Below, piece after piece: positions 7,492 through 17,000 of a stretch of DNA of 38,668 bases. Location: contig DGMY01000087.1 of NCBI GenBank assembly GCA_002388665.1, forward strand, positions 1 through 38,668, given 5' to 3'. The notes below the pieces were generated by a model. It saw only the letters and a list, made by a program, of their open reading frames with translations, was not told the origin of the DNA and did not search any database. Position 1 is the first letter of the stretch. Each line of letters opens with the position of its first letter. This DNA is from Opitutia bacterium UBA4506. Its GTDB lineage: Bacteria; Verrucomicrobiota; Verrucomicrobiia; Opitutales; Puniceicoccaceae. Both the position numbers and the translations under genes were made by a program.

Positions 7492-8721
7492 TTAAAGACC
7501 GATGGAATTTCCGACTTGGAAAATTGACGTAACGACAGCGAGTGCAACCATCGTGACGAACAGAAAGGCACCTCCGATGGCTCCACCCGAGACAAAGATT
7601 GTCAACGATTTCAGGCGATTGCTCAACGAATCCCGATACTCGCCTCGGAGAGTTTCGAAACCGGCAGAAAGTTCCCCGGTTTCCTCCCCCACCTTGAGCA
7701 GATCCGAGGCGGTGGGACTGAGCAAACCATGTTGCTGGAGGGTCGTTGCGACTGATGCCCCCTCATTGATCTGATTGCGGACCTCCTCGAATCGGCGGCG
7801 CAGCTCTAGATTCCGGATCGCCTGCCGGGTGAGGGTAAATGCCTGGGAAGCATGAATACCACTGCCGAGTAGCAGTGAGAGAATGCTACACAAGCGGTAG
7901 ACCTCTGAGTCCCGAACGATGGCTCCAATGATGGGAACTTTTAGAGTGATTATATCGAACTTGAAACGTCCGCCGGGGGTGCGTCTCATCACGACGGAAA
8001 CGAGAAATCCGATCAAGGCCAAGCAGGCCAGGACCGGGGCAGCAAGGAGCAAAAGATTGGATGCGCCGATGAGGAATGCCGCAAATGGTGACAGGCCGGA
8101 ACCAAGCCCCTTAACCGTAGACTCCACCCGTGGCATGAGAAAAAACAGGAGGAAGGCGGCAACGACCAGAGCCATGCCGAAGAGGAAAGTCGGATACAAC
8201 AGGCTACCGATCAATTTGCGGCGGACATCGCGGGCTTCATCGCGCTGAGCGAGTAGTTCTTCAAGAATCGGAGGCAGGTTGCCCGTCTGCTCTCCGATCT
8301 CGATGACGGTATTCATGGTTTCCCGTCGTTTCCCGGGAACAGCCTCCTTCAACGCCTGTCCCAAAGTAGCGCCATCGCTCAACCGGGCCCAAACCGCGGC
8401 TGCTAAAGATTTGAGCCGAGGCGAAGTCGCCCGATCGCGAAGATTGCGAACCGCGTCGCCGATAGCCATTCCCCCGCGTACCAAACCGAGAAGCATCTTC
8501 AGGAACACATCAATCTCGGCATCCCCAGCCGGAGAACTGGATTGGCGCCCGACCTTATGGTGAGCGGCAGACTTCTTTTTGGAGGCGACCTCCTGAATCC
8601 CGGTGGGCCGTACCCCCATCGCCCGCAGTCGCCGAGTCGCCTGGACCCGATCGGCAGCTTCGAGCTCACCCTTAGTATTCTGTCCTGAGGAGTCCCTCGC
8701 GGTGTACGTAAACTTCGGCAT
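7492..8721 (-). CDS. gspF: type II secretion inner-membrane platform protein GspF
   Basis: Polytopic inner-membrane protein of the type II secretion/type IV pilus platform, 409 residues, the usual length. It starts with the family's MPKFTYTARDSSGQ, has two GspF helical-bundle domains (about 70-190 and 275-395) and three membrane segments near 170-198, 215-245 and 378-402. It is the last gene of the operon, 14 bases after gspE. The family works with GspE and GspL to turn ATP hydrolysis into pseudopilus assembly. Confidence 0.93.
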   Translation of the reverse strand: MPKFTYTARDSSGQNTKGELEAADRVQATRRLRAMGVRPTGIQEVASKKKSAAHHKVGRQSSSPAGDAEIDVFLKMLLGLVRGGMAIGDAVRNLRDRATSPRLKSLAAAVWARLSDGATLGQALKEAVPGKRRETMNTVIEIGEQTGNLPPILEELLAQRDEARDVRRKLIGSLLYPTFLFGMALVVAAFLLFFLMPRVESTVKGLGSGLSPFAAFLIGASNLLLLAAPVLACLALIGFLVSVVMRRTPGGRFKFDIITLKVPIIGAIVRDSEVYRLCSILSLLLGSGIHASQAFTLTRQAIRNLELRRRFEEVRNQINEGASVATTLQQHGLLSPTASDLLKVGEETGELSAGFETLRGEYRDSLSNRLKSLTIFVSGGAIGGAFLFVTMVALAVVTSIFQVGNSIGL

Positions 8722-8735
8722 TGCGACGAGCGGGT

Positions 8736-10460
8736 TCAGACCTCCGAGTCATCCTCAAAAGTTCTTACGTGGCGCAGTGCCTCATCGGGAGAGGAGACCC
8801 CGGAACACATCAAATCCCATGCACTCTCCTGGAGGGTTTTCATCCCATCGGAAATCGCGGCCTCCCTGATGCGCTTGGAAGAGGCGCGCTCCAATACCAA
8901 ATCGTGAGCCGCTCGCTGGACTTGCAGCATCTCAAAAACACCAACACGACCCCTGTACCCAAGGCCACGGCACCATTCACAACCGACGGGATAGGATAGC
9001 TGAATGTTTGACGGATCAAAGCCTTCTACGGATAGATCCAGCATCCGGCGCATCGCGAGGACTCGTTCCGGGGGGATCAATCGTTTCTCGGCACAGTGGG
9101 AACACAACCGCCGCACGAGACGTTGCGCGATGACGAGCTCGACACTGGAGGCGATCAAAAAGGGTTCGATCTCCATATCGATCAACCGGGTAAGGGCCCC
9201 GGGTGCATCGTTGGTGTGGAGAGTTGAGAGCACCATATGACCAGTCAATGATGCCCGAATTGCGATCTCGGCGGTATCGCGGTCCCGGATTTCACCGACC
9301 ATGATAATATCGGGGTCCTGCCGGAGGATATGCCGAAGAGAACGGGCAAAAGTCAGCCCTAGATCTTCACGAATCTGAGTTTGGTTCACTCCCGGTACCT
9401 CATACTCGACAGGATCCTCGACGGTCATGATCCGTTTACTCGGCGTATGGACCATCCGGATAAAGGCGTTCAGTGAAGTCGATTTCCCCGAACCGGTGGG
9501 ACCGGTAACCAGAATGATGCCGTTGGGCCGCTTGAGCACCTCCCCTACGATATTTTTCTCGAAGGGTCCCAACCCTAAATCGTCGACCGACATGGCCTGA
9601 CTCTTTTGATTGAGAAGTCGCAAGCTGACACTCTCCCCGTAGAGCGTGGGAAAAGTAGAAATACGAATATCGATATCGTCCTTCCCGTAGGAAAAACCGA
9701 TCCGCCCGTCTTGAGGACGTCTCCGTTCGGAGATATTCAAGTGAGCCATGATCTTGATCCGCGAGATGATGGCCGCCTGAAAGCTCTGCAGGTTCTCGGG
9801 AACGGCCACCTTGGTCAGCTCACCATCGATCCGGTACCGAATCGCGAGTCTTTCCCGTTGCGGCTCAAAATGAATGTCAGTCGCCCGGCTCTCAAGGGCT
9901 TGGCGAATGACCTCGTTAACGAAACGAATGACCGCGGCGTCCTCGTCCTCAACATCCTCCTCGGCCTCCTCCTCGGCGAGGGACACCTGCCCCTCAAGGC
10001 TAGCCGAACCGACGCCATAGCGCTCGGTGATGCGTTCACTCACCTTATCCAAAGTTCCAATTCTGACAACGGGCCAAAAACCGGTCAGTGTGCGAATCCA
10101 CCGAAGCTCCAACGGACGCAAGGGCCAAACCGCAACGATATCCAGGCTCCCCTGTGATTTATCGGAGGCGCCAGTCTCCTCGACTGGCAAAAATTGTAGC
10201 GAATGCAAAAGTTTGCTGGGAATCTTGGCGAGGATCTCCTCGGCCACGCTGAAATCCTCGCAAAAGCCGAGGTCGGCCACCGACGCAACCCGGCGTGAGG
10301 TATCATTTTCGGACAATCCCAGGCGATTGGAGAGATAGCGAATTTTTCCCTGCCGATCGCAGCCGAACCATTCCTCGTCGGGCTCGATGGAGAGCGCGCG
10401 CAAGAGGCGCTCCTCGGAGAACGCTCCTACCTTGATCGGGGATCCAGAAATTGAACTCAT
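8736..10460 (-). CDS. gspE: type II secretion ATPase GspE
   Basis: Cytoplasmic hexameric ATPase that powers pseudopilus assembly. The 574-residue protein has an N-terminal GspE-N domain (about 1-150), an acidic linker (163-174), Walker A GPTGSGKST at 320-328, Asp box VEDPVEY at 347-353, Walker B DPDIIMVGEIRD at 382-393 and a His box (STLHTND). The four-cysteine zinc module (C453, C456, C494, C497), typical of GspE and PilB, is intact. It overlaps the upstream C-like gene by 4 nt. Confidence 0.95.
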   Translation of the reverse strand: MSSISGSPIKVGAFSEERLLRALSIEPDEEWFGCDRQGKIRYLSNRLGLSENDTSRRVASVADLGFCEDFSVAEEILAKIPSKLLHSLQFLPVEETGASDKSQGSLDIVAVWPLRPLELRWIRTLTGFWPVVRIGTLDKVSERITERYGVGSASLEGQVSLAEEEAEEDVEDEDAAVIRFVNEVIRQALESRATDIHFEPQRERLAIRYRIDGELTKVAVPENLQSFQAAIISRIKIMAHLNISERRRPQDGRIGFSYGKDDIDIRISTFPTLYGESVSLRLLNQKSQAMSVDDLGLGPFEKNIVGEVLKRPNGIILVTGPTGSGKSTSLNAFIRMVHTPSKRIMTVEDPVEYEVPGVNQTQIREDLGLTFARSLRHILRQDPDIIMVGEIRDRDTAEIAIRASLTGHMVLSTLHTNDAPGALTRLIDMEIEPFLIASSVELVIAQRLVRRLCSHCAEKRLIPPERVLAMRRMLDLSVEGFDPSNIQLSYPVGCEWCRGLGYRGRVGVFEMLQVQRAAHDLVLERASSKRIREAAISDGMKTLQESAWDLMCSGVSSPDEALRHVRTFEDDSEV

Positions 10461-10981
10461 TTGCTGTTCACAATGACTCGGCGCCGGACGGGGATCTTCA
10501 CTTTATCTGGCTTGGTTTGCTGAATTGCGGGCGATCCGGTCGGAGGAGGCGGTGGACCACTGGGCTTCTCATTCATCGTGATCACTGGAATCTCTCCTGA
10601 AACCGAAGGCGCTTTGAGGGGGATGGTCTCTCTCCTGCCCTGGTGCTCTACCACGGCCTCCCGTTCGGCGAGATTGAAGCGAATGAAGCGGATCTCATCC
10701 AAGGACTCACCTGGCGCCAACCACTTGCCCCGTGGCTGCCCCTTCCGGCGAATGGAAACAGTGATCTCCCCCTCATTTGCGACGACACCGACCAACTCAA
10801 AGCGAGTTTGAGCGGCGGATACTGGTTCCGGGGCTCTGGTCTCACGAACAGGAGCCCGCGGCGAACGGTAGCCCGGTGGCAAAAACGGGGAGCGCTCGAC
10901 CAAACTCTCTATCGGTCCAGCTTGACCGTAGAGACCCGTTACCCCGAGCAGGCAAACGCCCAGTAGGAGAAGAATCCTCAC
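10457..10981 (-). CDS. GspC/PilP-like periplasmic protein
   Basis: Protein of 174 residues with an N-terminal signal peptide or anchor (about 1-20), then a linker and a beta-rich segment FELVGVVANEGEITVSIRRKG...GESLDEIRFIRFNLAEREAVVEHQGRRETIPL that resembles the homology-region domain of GspC and PilP. That domain contacts the secretin from the periplasm. The tail is Pro-rich (PPPPP) and ends very basic (KIPVRRRVIVNSK). Its position between gspD and gspE with 4-nt overlaps on both sides supports the role. Sequence similarity alone is weak, so I give no symbol. Confidence 0.7.
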   Translation of the reverse strand: MRILLLLGVCLLGVTGLYGQAGPIESLVERSPFLPPGYRSPRAPVRETRAPEPVSAAQTRFELVGVVANEGEITVSIRRKGQPRGKWLAPGESLDEIRFIRFNLAEREAVVEHQGRRETIPLKAPSVSGEIPVITMNEKPSGPPPPPTGSPAIQQTKPDKVKIPVRRRVIVNSK

Positions 10982-13098
10982 TCTGCGCCCCCTTCTACTG
11001 GAGGTGTGGTGCCGGGCTTTGGATCGCGTCCAGTCTCGTCCTCAATCTGCTGATCAATGGGTTCCACTGCGTCGATATCCGGATTGATCCGTGGAATATC
11101 CATGGAATCAAATTCGCCCGTCTCCAAGTAGTTGTTGACCGATTCCTTTTCATCCAAGTTATTGAGCAAGCGGCGAGCGTCCTTGCTCGCATCGCTGGGA
11201 GCCAGCATGACGTTTGGTTTAATAAAGATGAGGAGTTCCCGGGTGCGGACCTCGGCTGTGCGGCGGGTGAAGAGCCAGTCACCGAGAACGGGAAGGTTCC
11301 CCAGGAAGGCCAATTTATTCTTGGAAAGAGTCCGCTGGCGCTCTTGCAGTCCCCCGAGGACAATGATCTCCTGGTCGCGCACGCTCACAAATGACTCGGC
11401 CTCGCGCGTACCGATGATCGGTTGTCCATTGAGATCGGGGTTATCCGAGTCGGAAATGATGGAAACGATATTCTCCACCGTCTGAAGGATCTCCATCTGA
11501 ATGACTCCCGTCTCTGCAATGAGTGGCTTGACGGTCAACTCGATACCGATGTCCTTGAACTCCACATTGCTCCGAGTGGCGGATGAATCGTTACTGATCA
11601 CCGATCCGGTCACAATTGGGCGAGTTTCGGCCACGATAATGTGCGCCTCGCGATTGTGAGTAGTCATGACAGTAGGCGCCGAGAGTACGGTGACATCGCC
11701 ATTGCCTCTCGCGACATTGAAAACAGTCTGCAAGGAAAAGTCTGGAAGGGTCAGGGCGCTGATCGCGAGACCGCCGATATTGAGCGGAATTTGGCTCCCG
11801 TCGCTGTCGGTGGCGAGGCTCAACGTATTCTCGCCATTGGTGTTGTACTGAATACCAAAGACATCGATGCCGCGCACCTGGTTTTCATCCAGGGTCACCT
11901 CTACAATGACGACCTCGATCCGCACCTGGGCCAAGAGAATATCGATCTGGTCAATCAATTTACCGATCTGCTCGATATCGTTCTCGGTGCCATAGACGAT
12001 GACCGCGTTACTGCGCTCGTCGAAAACCAAACTAGCAAATTGGCTAAACTGCATCCGGCCGGCATTTTTTGCGACTGCCGCGGTTGCCAGGGCAGCGGCT
12101 GCAGGGGTGTTCTGAACGGTTTGGACGGTAGTCTCGACCTCGGCGTTGGGGGAGCTTCCAAGTCTGCCATTGTCGCGGGAAGCATTCCTGTCGACACTGA
12201 CCTCCTCGTCCTCCTTCTCGCGCTGATTGGTGACCAGCTCTTCAATGACCTTCGCCACCTCCTCAGCAACAGCGTGGCGGATGTAGAACACCTTACTCGA
12301 AGTGAGCGGTTTCACGTCCACATCAAATTCACGGACGAACTGCTCGATCATCTCCATACTGGAAGGATGCGCGACGACGACCAACTGGTTTGATCGCTCC
12401 ACCGAAGTAATCACCGTACTTCCTGAAAAGTAGCGGGATAACGGCCCGGTCGACAGGGCCTCCAGGCTTTGCTGCAAATCACCTACGGGTAGATTCCTGA
12501 TCTGAAAAAACCGAACCTCCTCATTGGAAGCCTGCTTGCGATCGATCTGTTCGAGGATCGTCTCAATCCTTTGCAGGTTGGTCAACGCATCGACCACCAG
12601 CAACCAATTGGACTTCTGGAGTGAAACCACTCCACCGCCACCCAGTATGGGCTGGACGGCAGCCAAGGCCTCATCGGCGGTCAAGAAATCCAGTTTAAAA
12701 ATCTTGGCGTATACGGCCTCGGTTTGGCGCATCTCCAGCGTGGAGCCGACAATCAGGTTCGGCGACTCCGCCATAATGGAAGCGCTCGGGATGGCCTTCA
12801 CGAATTTATCGGAAAGCTCCACCAGCGAGATCCCGTTGAGGCTCAACAAACTCTCAATCGCGACAATCTTCTCCTCATCGGTCAGTGGCTGATTCGGCAA
12901 GAAGGTGATCTGAATAGCGGGGATGGACTGCGGGCGCAGAACGGATTTTCCGGTGAGCGTCTCAAGCTGTTGAAAAACGGTGTCGATATCGGCATCGACG
13001 AAAAGAAACGGATCATTTTGCTGACTGTGTAGCGACAATGGGCCGATCAACTGCAAACTGGCCACTAGCGGGAGGAAAAAGGAGAAGAGTCGTTTCAT
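10978..13098 (-). CDS. gspD: type II secretion secretin GspD
   Basis: Outer-membrane channel of the secretion system, 706 residues. It has a signal peptide (1-25), a short N0-like domain, three N-domains with the repeated pattern AVYAKIFKLDFLTADEA..., VRFFQIRNLPVGDL... and SKVFYIRHAVAEEVAKVI, a flexible linker (about 295-345) and the C-terminal secretin domain. The secretin signature is visible as LAFLGNLPVLGDWLFTRRTAEVRTRELLIFIKPNV. A final acidic and Pro-rich tail of about 60 residues follows. It overlaps gspM and the C-like gene by 4 nt each. Confidence 0.95.
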   Translation of the reverse strand: MKRLFSFFLPLVASLQLIGPLSLHSQQNDPFLFVDADIDTVFQQLETLTGKSVLRPQSIPAIQITFLPNQPLTDEEKIVAIESLLSLNGISLVELSDKFVKAIPSASIMAESPNLIVGSTLEMRQTEAVYAKIFKLDFLTADEALAAVQPILGGGGVVSLQKSNWLLVVDALTNLQRIETILEQIDRKQASNEEVRFFQIRNLPVGDLQQSLEALSTGPLSRYFSGSTVITSVERSNQLVVVAHPSSMEMIEQFVREFDVDVKPLTSSKVFYIRHAVAEEVAKVIEELVTNQREKEDEEVSVDRNASRDNGRLGSSPNAEVETTVQTVQNTPAAAALATAAVAKNAGRMQFSQFASLVFDERSNAVIVYGTENDIEQIGKLIDQIDILLAQVRIEVVIVEVTLDENQVRGIDVFGIQYNTNGENTLSLATDSDGSQIPLNIGGLAISALTLPDFSLQTVFNVARGNGDVTVLSAPTVMTTHNREAHIIVAETRPIVTGSVISNDSSATRSNVEFKDIGIELTVKPLIAETGVIQMEILQTVENIVSIISDSDNPDLNGQPIIGTREAESFVSVRDQEIIVLGGLQERQRTLSKNKLAFLGNLPVLGDWLFTRRTAEVRTRELLIFIKPNVMLAPSDASKDARRLLNNLDEKESVNNYLETGEFDSMDIPRINPDIDAVEPIDQQIEDETGRDPKPGTTPPVEGGAE

Positions 13099-13649
13099 GG
13101 AACAAGAGCAAGACCGGTGGGACCGGGGTTAAATTCAAAGCCCGCCAGACGCAGGGAGACGTCGAGTCGCTCCGGCGATCTTTCATTGACGGAAAGCAGC
13201 ATTTCTTCGATCGAAACCGGAATACCCTCGTTTTCCAAGCGTCGAATGAGATCAATCAAGGGGACGATTGCGACATCATCGAATTCCATCTCAAGGCGGT
13301 GGACCGACACCATGTCACCTTTGATCGTTTCGACCGGATCCATATCGGGGCGTAAGCCGACTGCCCGGGAGAATTGGTCAACGGCTTCAACGAACGACGA
13401 AGCCGTCAGTGATTGTTCGGATTCGACCTCTGCCAAGCGGGAGGCGATGGACATCTCAACCGATTCTTCCCGGGACAGGATAACGGATTGAAACTCTAGC
13501 TCGCCGGAGAGAGTCCGGTTCTCTTCGAGAGTCTCGCGGTAACCGGAGAGGACAGACGAAGCCCAAAAGATCCCGAGACCGAGCAAAAGAACCACCGCGA
13601 TCAAGCGCTCGCGCAGACTGAGCCGGAAGAAGCGTTCCCTCACGCTCAT
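13095..13649 (-). CDS. gspM: type II secretion protein GspM-like
   Basis: Bitopic inner-membrane protein of 184 residues: short cytoplasmic N-terminus, one membrane helix (about 15-33), a coiled-coil region (35-75) and a C-terminal ferredoxin-like domain (about 80-175). This layout is that of GspM and PilO, which pair with GspL and PilN to form the assembly platform. The identification rests on layout and on its place between gspL and gspD (4-nt overlaps at both ends) more than on conserved residues. Confidence 0.75.
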   Translation of the reverse strand: MSVRERFFRLSLRERLIAVVLLLGLGIFWASSVLSGYRETLEENRTLSGELEFQSVILSREESVEMSIASRLAEVESEQSLTASSFVEAVDQFSRAVGLRPDMDPVETIKGDMVSVHRLEMEFDDVAIVPLIDLIRRLENEGIPVSIEEMLLSVNERSPERLDVSLRLAGFEFNPGPTGLALVP

Positions 13650-14758
13650 CCTCGCCCCCCCTTTTGGTTTGGCACCTGAACGGACAACTCAAACTCGACC
13701 CGACCATTGCGAGTGCGCGGTGAAGGGGCATCCGTAACGGTAAACCGGAAATCTTCCTTCAACCGGCTGATGAAATCGTTGAGCACACGAACATTGGTCA
13801 CCCTGCCCTCAATTCGAAACATATCCGGCTCTTCAAATTCGACATCGAGGAATTGAATGCCATCGGGCCGAACCAAGTTCAAATCCCCCAACCTCTCAAA
13901 CACCGACACCCGCGATTCACCCAAATCATTCAATCGAGCTGCCAAGTTGGCCCTCTCCTCGACCGCTTGAACCAGCGGAGCCTGACGCTCCCGCGTCTCT
14001 TCTTTCTTTCCGACCCAATGCTGCAGTCCCCAGAGACCTCCTTGAGCCAAGATGAGGATCAATAAAAATATCGCGGCGAACTGCGCACCCTTCCAGATCC
14101 GTTCCGCTGATTTCTTTTCCTTACGGAACTGAAGAATCTGAGCGGTCGGGCGTAAATCGGCACGCCACAATGATTCTCCGACACGGGTCCATCGCTTCTC
14201 GATGCCATAGACATTTACCCGGGCACTGAATTTCCCGGAAGAATCGGCGGTGACCTCCTCGACTTTCGCCTTTTGGAACGAATCTACGCCTGAAAATGGA
14301 CGCTCGAGAAACAGAAATGCCGCCTCAATCTCTGCGAGGAGTTCGGACTCGCTCTCGGTCGCCGGCAACCCGACGATATCATTTGGTAAGCTACCACCCT
14401 CATCAAAAAACACCAGGCAGTCACCCTCATTACCCTCGAGAAGCTCGACGCTACCGGGTTCGCGATCCCATCCGAGTAGAGGGAAAAATTCTGGAAAGAG
14501 AAACTCGTCCCTACCGGCCTCAGGCAGCATCGCTGCGGAGCATCCCCAAATCACCACGCGACCGGAATCGTCGGAATAGACCCCCGTCGCCACCTGTTCG
14601 ACAGCGAAAGGAAGCTCTTCTTCAAAGGAGAGAAGGGCCGACTCCTCGGCCTCCTCGGGCGAGATCCCGTCCACTGGATCGAAGGACTGAAAGACAATAT
14701 GCCGAGCGCTGACGAGCAGTACGCCGCGCGGGTCATCTTGATTACCTTTCTCCTTCAT
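13646..14758 (-). CDS. gspL: type II secretion protein GspL-like
   Basis: About 370 residues: an actin-like cytoplasmic half (about 10-205), one membrane helix (about 225-246), a coiled coil and a periplasmic ferredoxin-like domain (about 285-360). GspL joins the ATPase GspE to the inner-membrane platform. I place the start at the ATG at 14758 (MKEKGNQDDPRG), 10 bases after the gspK stop; the frame is open to 14821, but that would overlap gspK by 53 nt and add a sequence unlike the family. Overlaps gspM by 4 nt. Confidence 0.8.
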   Translation of the reverse strand: MKEKGNQDDPRGVLLVSARHIVFQSFDPVDGISPEEAEESALLSFEEELPFAVEQVATGVYSDDSGRVVIWGCSAAMLPEAGRDEFLFPEFFPLLGWDREPGSVELLEGNEGDCLVFFDEGGSLPNDIVGLPATESESELLAEIEAAFLFLERPFSGVDSFQKAKVEEVTADSSGKFSARVNVYGIEKRWTRVGESLWRADLRPTAQILQFRKEKKSAERIWKGAQFAAIFLLILILAQGGLWGLQHWVGKKEETRERQAPLVQAVEERANLAARLNDLGESRVSVFERLGDLNLVRPDGIQFLDVEFEEPDMFRIEGRVTNVRVLNDFISRLKEDFRFTVTDAPSPRTRNGRVEFELSVQVPNQKGGRG

Positions 14759-14768
14759 GGCGGGAAAG

Positions 14769-15827
14769 TTAGCCTTCTTCTTGTCCATCATCAAGTACCA
14801 AGGATAGTCCATTGCGCACATCGATCAATTCCCAGCTCCCCCAGGGAGAGCTCGCCTCTTCCTCACCACCGCTGGAATTGGCGTCATTTCCCTCGTCGCC
14901 ATCGCCCTCTCCGGAATCGCGAGCGATCCAGACCTCCTTCCAGACAAACCGCTCCCCGACCCGCATACTGGCGCGCACGCGGAGTACCTGACTATCGGCA
15001 CCAAAGAGCCCCCCCAGCTCGCCGTCCTCGCCACCCGGCACCTCTGAAATCACACGATCGTCGTCTGAGCCCATCTCGTTATCCAGCCCATCGCGGTCGT
15101 CGATCCAAGTCGGATACGGGATAAGACCGGCTTCATGGAGCCAATCTGCAGTATCCTCATCGACTGCATTCAGATTACCCGGGGAATCGTGGTCCATGCT
15201 GAAGCTATTCGAAAATCGTTGTGCCCACGGCAGCAGCTCTCCCTGGGGGCCGAACGCCTCGGCCCGCCACTCCGGAATCGCCCATACCTCACCCCATGAT
15301 TTCGGCGCCCGATTGGGAACCCACGGATCGCGGCCCGCACCGAGGCTGGAGTTCTCCCGGCCCTGGTATCGCTCCTCGCTATCTTCATCCATCCAATCAA
15401 ACAAAATATCGGTCAGCTCGGAAGCCTTTCCCTTGGAAAAGCCGGATTCCTCGAGGAGGTCCAGGAGCTGGGTCTCTTGCAACAGAGAAAGGCCGGGACG
15501 GGATGACTCGTCAAAGACCTCCACCTCTACCTCCGCCAGGCTCGCGGGCCAGCCACTCAAAACCTCGGATGGCCTACCCCACCCCTCCGAGGGATCATGT
15601 AGACCGTCACCGACCTCTTCAAACGCACTGAGTACGGCGATGCTCGCCTCAATCGCACCGGAAAGGCGCGAACCCACCCCATTCTGAGAAGTAGCGCCGC
15701 GGGTTTCGGCTAAGAGAGAGCGCTCCAACGCGTAGCTCGACAGCAGCGCGATCACCATCCCCATGGAGGCGATGACCCCGAGAACGACAAGAAGCACGCC
15801 ACCGGACTGTCGATACCGGGCTACCAT
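14769..15827 (-). CDS. gspK: type II secretion minor pseudopilin GspK
   Basis: Minor pseudopilin of 352 residues that caps the pseudopilus tip. It has the hydrophobic N-terminal helix after a short basic leader (MVARYRQSGGVLLVVLGVIASMGMVIALLSSYALER) and a large extra domain, with the family's SAM-like helical part seen in LLQETQLLDLLEESGFSKGKASELTDILFDWMDEDS. The C-terminal third is very rich in Asp and Glu, possibly a calcium-binding or flexible region. It overlaps gspJ by 7 nt. Confidence 0.85.
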   Translation of the reverse strand: MVARYRQSGGVLLVVLGVIASMGMVIALLSSYALERSLLAETRGATSQNGVGSRLSGAIEASIAVLSAFEEVGDGLHDPSEGWGRPSEVLSGWPASLAEVEVEVFDESSRPGLSLLQETQLLDLLEESGFSKGKASELTDILFDWMDEDSEERYQGRENSSLGAGRDPWVPNRAPKSWGEVWAIPEWRAEAFGPQGELLPWAQRFSNSFSMDHDSPGNLNAVDEDTADWLHEAGLIPYPTWIDDRDGLDNEMGSDDDRVISEVPGGEDGELGGLFGADSQVLRVRASMRVGERFVWKEVWIARDSGEGDGDEGNDANSSGGEEEASSPWGSWELIDVRNGLSLVLDDGQEEG

Positions 15828-16420
15828 ATCGCCTGGCCTCCCTCGCCGCCGCCGATTCGAATCCAGCGTCGATCGTCCTCGGAAAAACGAATGATCAAAT
15901 AACCGGGCAAATCCGGATCCTGGCCTCCCCGGGTATCCAAGCTATCCGTATCATCCCAATTCTCGCGACTGGCATCCCACGTCCAATACTCGAGCTCGAC
16001 CCCCTCGCCAAAGAGCGCGAGACCATCGTCAATCTGGGGGCGATCCTCGTCCTCCTCAACAAACGGCAAAAGTCGGATCGCTTCCCGGTCGGGGACCAGG
16101 GCGTAGCGTTCCGTTCGCCACTCTTCCGACAAACTTCGGGTCAGTGGACTGTTCTCGATTGAAAAGGTTAGATACATCTCGCCGCGCTCGCCGGGCAGGT
16201 TCTCGATGCGCACCTCGTCCTCGCCGCCCTCTTCAAGATAATTCTTGAGAAAGGCAAAGAGCCGGAACTTCTCATCGGCTTCCAAATCGCCCTCTTTGGC
16301 CCTCTCCCAAGCCGTGAGCATCCCGAGGAGCAACTGCAACGCAGCGGCAAAGATGGCCGCTGCGAGCGAGAGCGCGATCATCACTTCGATGAGCGTAAAC
16401 CCTGTCGGCCGACGCCTCAT
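15821..16420 (-). CDS. gspJ: type II secretion minor pseudopilin GspJ
   Basis: Prepilin-like protein of 199 residues with leader MRRRPTG and the cleavage/methylation motif GFTLIEVMIALSLAAAIFAAALQLLLGM. The prepilin peptidase would cut after G7. The globular C-terminal part is acidic. Size and place between gspI and gspK identify it as GspJ. It overlaps gspI by 4 nt (ATGA). Confidence 0.85.
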   Translation of the reverse strand: MRRRPTGFTLIEVMIALSLAAAIFAAALQLLLGMLTAWERAKEGDLEADEKFRLFAFLKNYLEEGGEDEVRIENLPGERGEMYLTFSIENSPLTRSLSEEWRTERYALVPDREAIRLLPFVEEDEDRPQIDDGLALFGEGVELEYWTWDASRENWDDTDSLDTRGGQDPDLPGYLIIRFSEDDRRWIRIGGGEGGQAIW

Positions 16421-16896
16421 CGATTGACCTCCTCCAGCCGGTCCTGAATCTCCCGCCGTGCGTCATCCATCAGCGGTCCGCGATCCACCGCATTCGACCA
16501 CTCGGCACGATAGAGGAATAAAACTTCATTCGTCTCCTGATCATCCACCTCGATCTGTAGCTCCACGGCAAAGAGATCCGGGATCTCAGTCTCCTCGACC
16601 TCGGCCTCCCAGCGAACGCGGCTCCCATCGGGCAGATCAATCGTCCCACCGTCCTCGACCTCCTCACGGCCCTCCAACTCAAGTACATCACCCCGCGCGA
16701 TACTCCACCCGATCGGAGGTTGCTCGACCGAGCGCGCCCTGGTGAGCAGCGCAAGAGAAGACTGCATCGCGTTACCGACGGCCAAGGCAGCCAGAGTCAA
16801 CAAAGTCAGGGCCAGAAGAACCTCGGGAAGCGTAAACGCGCCTCTCTTCGGGAAAGTTCTCCATCGGGGTCCTGACATCTCCATACGTTGAGTCAT
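16417..16896 (-). CDS. gspI: type II secretion minor pseudopilin GspI
   Basis: First gene of the secretion operon; 159 residues. The prepilin motif is GAFTLPEVLLALTLLTLAALAVGNAMQSSL, with a proline one place before the conserved glutamate (usual form GFTLLEVLVAL) but E+5 retained. The leader is long (about 19 residues) if the ATG at 16896 is used; internal ATGs at 16884 or 16878 would shorten it. The gene begins 104 bases after the end of the kinase-like gene, so a promoter may lie between or the two operons may read through. Confidence 0.8.
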   Translation of the reverse strand: MTQRMEMSGPRWRTFPKRGAFTLPEVLLALTLLTLAALAVGNAMQSSLALLTRARSVEQPPIGWSIARGDVLELEGREEVEDGGTIDLPDGSRVRWEAEVEETEIPDLFAVELQIEVDDQETNEVLFLYRAEWSNAVDRGPLMDDARREIQDRLEEVNR

Positions 16897-17000
16897 TCAG
16901 CCACGACGATCAATCTTCTCCTGAGCCGGTCAAGAAATTCCCGGTGCCGCCCCAAACGCTGCGACCCGGAGCGGAAAATTTGGAACCAATCCCGAGACAC

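Noticed and set aside
9606..10157. Long open frame on the + strand inside gspE
   Set aside because: It is antisense to a well-conserved ATPase gene in GC-rich sequence; such shadows are expected.
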